Source of the DNA: Chloroflexia bacterium
Lineage (GTDB): Bacteria; Chloroflexota; Chloroflexia; Thermomicrobiales; JALYUS01
Reading direction: 5' to 3'
DNA: 6,898 nt
NCBI GenBank assembly: GCA_025928215.1
Contig: JAICJW010000248.1
Coordinates: forward strand, 1-6,898
Made by a program: the position numbers and the translations under genes. Below the pieces are notes generated by a model, which saw nothing but the letters and a program-made list of their open reading frames with translations, ran no database searches and was not told where the DNA came from. This document shows, piece by piece, positions 6,277-6,898 of the stretch; the first letter of the stretch is position 1, and the number at the start of each line of letters is the position of its first letter.

Positions 6277-6898
6277 ATGAAGGGTGCAATCTTGGCGGGT
6301 GGACTGGGCACGCGGCTTGAGCCCCTCACACGGGTGACGAGCAAGTCCTTATTGCCGATCTACGATCGGCCAATGATCTATTACCCGATAGAGGCGCTCG
6401 TCACTGCGGGAGTCAATGAGATTATGCTTGTCGCAGGCGGTCCCTATGGGGGCAATTATCTCCCGCTGCTTGGAGACGGCCACGACCTCGGTGTGCACCA
6501 TCTGGAATACACGTACCAATGCGCAGCTGGGGGAATTGCCGATGCGCTTAGCCTGTGCGAGACCTTCGCCGCAGACGAACCGCTGATCGTCATGCTCGGC
6601 GACAATATCACGGACGGCGACCTTCAACCGGCAATCCGAGACTTTCGGGACGGTGCCCTCATCTTCCTGAAGCGTGTGGACGATCCGAGGCGATTCGGCT
6701 GTCCCACGTTCGATCCGGCTAATCCGGAGCGGATCGTGCGCATCGAGGAGAAGCCGCTCATCCCGCAGAGCGAGTTCGCGGCCACGGGTATCTATGCGTA
6801 CGATCGACGCGTGTTTGAATACATCCGCCAACTGAGACCGTCGCAGACCGGCGAGTTGCAGATCACCGATGTCAATAATCTCTATCTGGCAGACAACC
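6277..6898 (+). CDS. rmlA: Glucose-1-phosphate thymidylyltransferase-like nucleotidyltransferase, 3'-truncated
   Basis: The frame is open from the ATG at 6277 to the right edge (207 residues; full-length members have about 240-295). The enzyme joins glucose 1-phosphate and dTTP to give dTDP-glucose, the entry point to dTDP-rhamnose and other deoxysugars used in surface glycans. Visible motifs are the nucleotide-binding LAGGLGTRL (6-14), SKSLLPIYDRPMIYYP (22-37) with Lys23, LLGDGHDLG (64-72), AAGGIADAL (83-91), LGDN with metal-binding Asp109, FGCP (140-143), IEEKP (156-160), ATGIYAYD and TGELQITDVN near the end. The AGGIADAL form is seen in shorter thymidylyltransferase-like proteins, so the exact donor nucleotide (dTTP or UTP) is less sure than the fold. 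With ugd and the synthase, it supports a nucleotide-sugar and polysaccharide locus that continues to the right, where rmlB, rmlC or rmlD might be expected. Confidence 0.92.
   Translation, partial: MKGAILAGGLGTRLEPLTRVTSKSLLPIYDRPMIYYPIEALVTAGVNEIMLVAGGPYGGNYLPLLGDGHDLGVHHLEYTYQCAAGGIADALSLCETFAADEPLIVMLGDNITDGDLQPAIRDFRDGALIFLKRVDDPRRFGCPTFDPANPERIVRIEEKPLIPQSEFAATGIYAYDRRVFEYIRQLRPSQTGELQITDVNNLYLADN
6351..6374 (+). repeat. Inverted repeat with TAC loop inside rmlA
   Basis: GCCGATC (6354-6360) and GATCGGC (6364-6370) are exact reverse complements around TAC. Skipping one C (6371) extends the pairing by ATT with AAT, giving a 10-bp stem with one bulge. It lies about 75 nt into the gene, in the codons for the conserved LPIYDRPM segment, so part of the symmetry may be forced by protein sequence. 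Confidence 0.5.

Noticed and set aside
6349..6831. Open frame (160 codons) on the - strand opposite rmlA
   Set aside because: The + strand frame carries every RmlA motif; the antisense frame has none.

Overview
The window is a gene-dense, high-GC stretch (by eye, low to mid 60s percent G+C) of a bacterial chromosome. All five genes lie on the + strand: the 3' part of a family III CoA-transferase, a complete 6-phosphofructokinase, a complete UDP-glucose 6-dehydrogenase, a very large membrane glycosyltransferase fused to a glycoside hydrolase, and the 5' part of a glucose-1-phosphate thymidylyltransferase that runs off the right edge. Codon use and protein style would fit a GC-rich Chloroflexota (Thermomicrobia-like) or actinobacterial lineage. 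That placement is an impression, not something the sequence proves. There are no RNA genes, CRISPR arrays, insertion sequences or phage genes.

The left third (1-1804) is metabolic. The CoA-transferase tail is followed after 66 bp by pfkA, whose product matches the short bacterial ATP-PFK family at nearly every catalytic position but carries Asn where the metal-binding Asp103 is expected. A 156-bp gap (1805-1960), relatively AT-rich at its left end, separates it from the next block. This gap holds a small perfect hairpin, a repeated TTTCGACnCAC motif and a possible -10 box, and is the best place for a promoter or leader of the downstream genes.

The right two thirds (1961-6898) look like an exopolysaccharide or cell-surface glycan locus. 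Ugd makes UDP-glucuronate and RmlA makes dTDP-glucose (or a related nucleotide sugar). Between them, 17 bp after ugd, lies a 944-residue protein. Its N-terminal 580 residues form a BcsA-like GT2 polysaccharide synthase with flanking membrane helices and a gating-loop-like YMITPKG motif. After a Pro/Ala/Thr-rich linker, its C-terminal 270 residues form a GH26-type (beta-mannanase/lichenase-like) hydrolase domain with both catalytic glutamates. Predicted topology puts the synthase active site in the cytoplasm and the hydrolase outside. The protein may therefore build, export and trim a beta-glycan in one chain, as separate BcsA and BcsZ do for cellulose. This synthase-hydrolase fusion is the most noteworthy object in the window.

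A probable intrinsic terminator with a competing hairpin sits between the fusion gene and rmlA (6187-6224). Two unusually perfect triloop hairpins lie inside coding sequence, at 1444-1466 in pfkA and 6351-6374 in rmlA.
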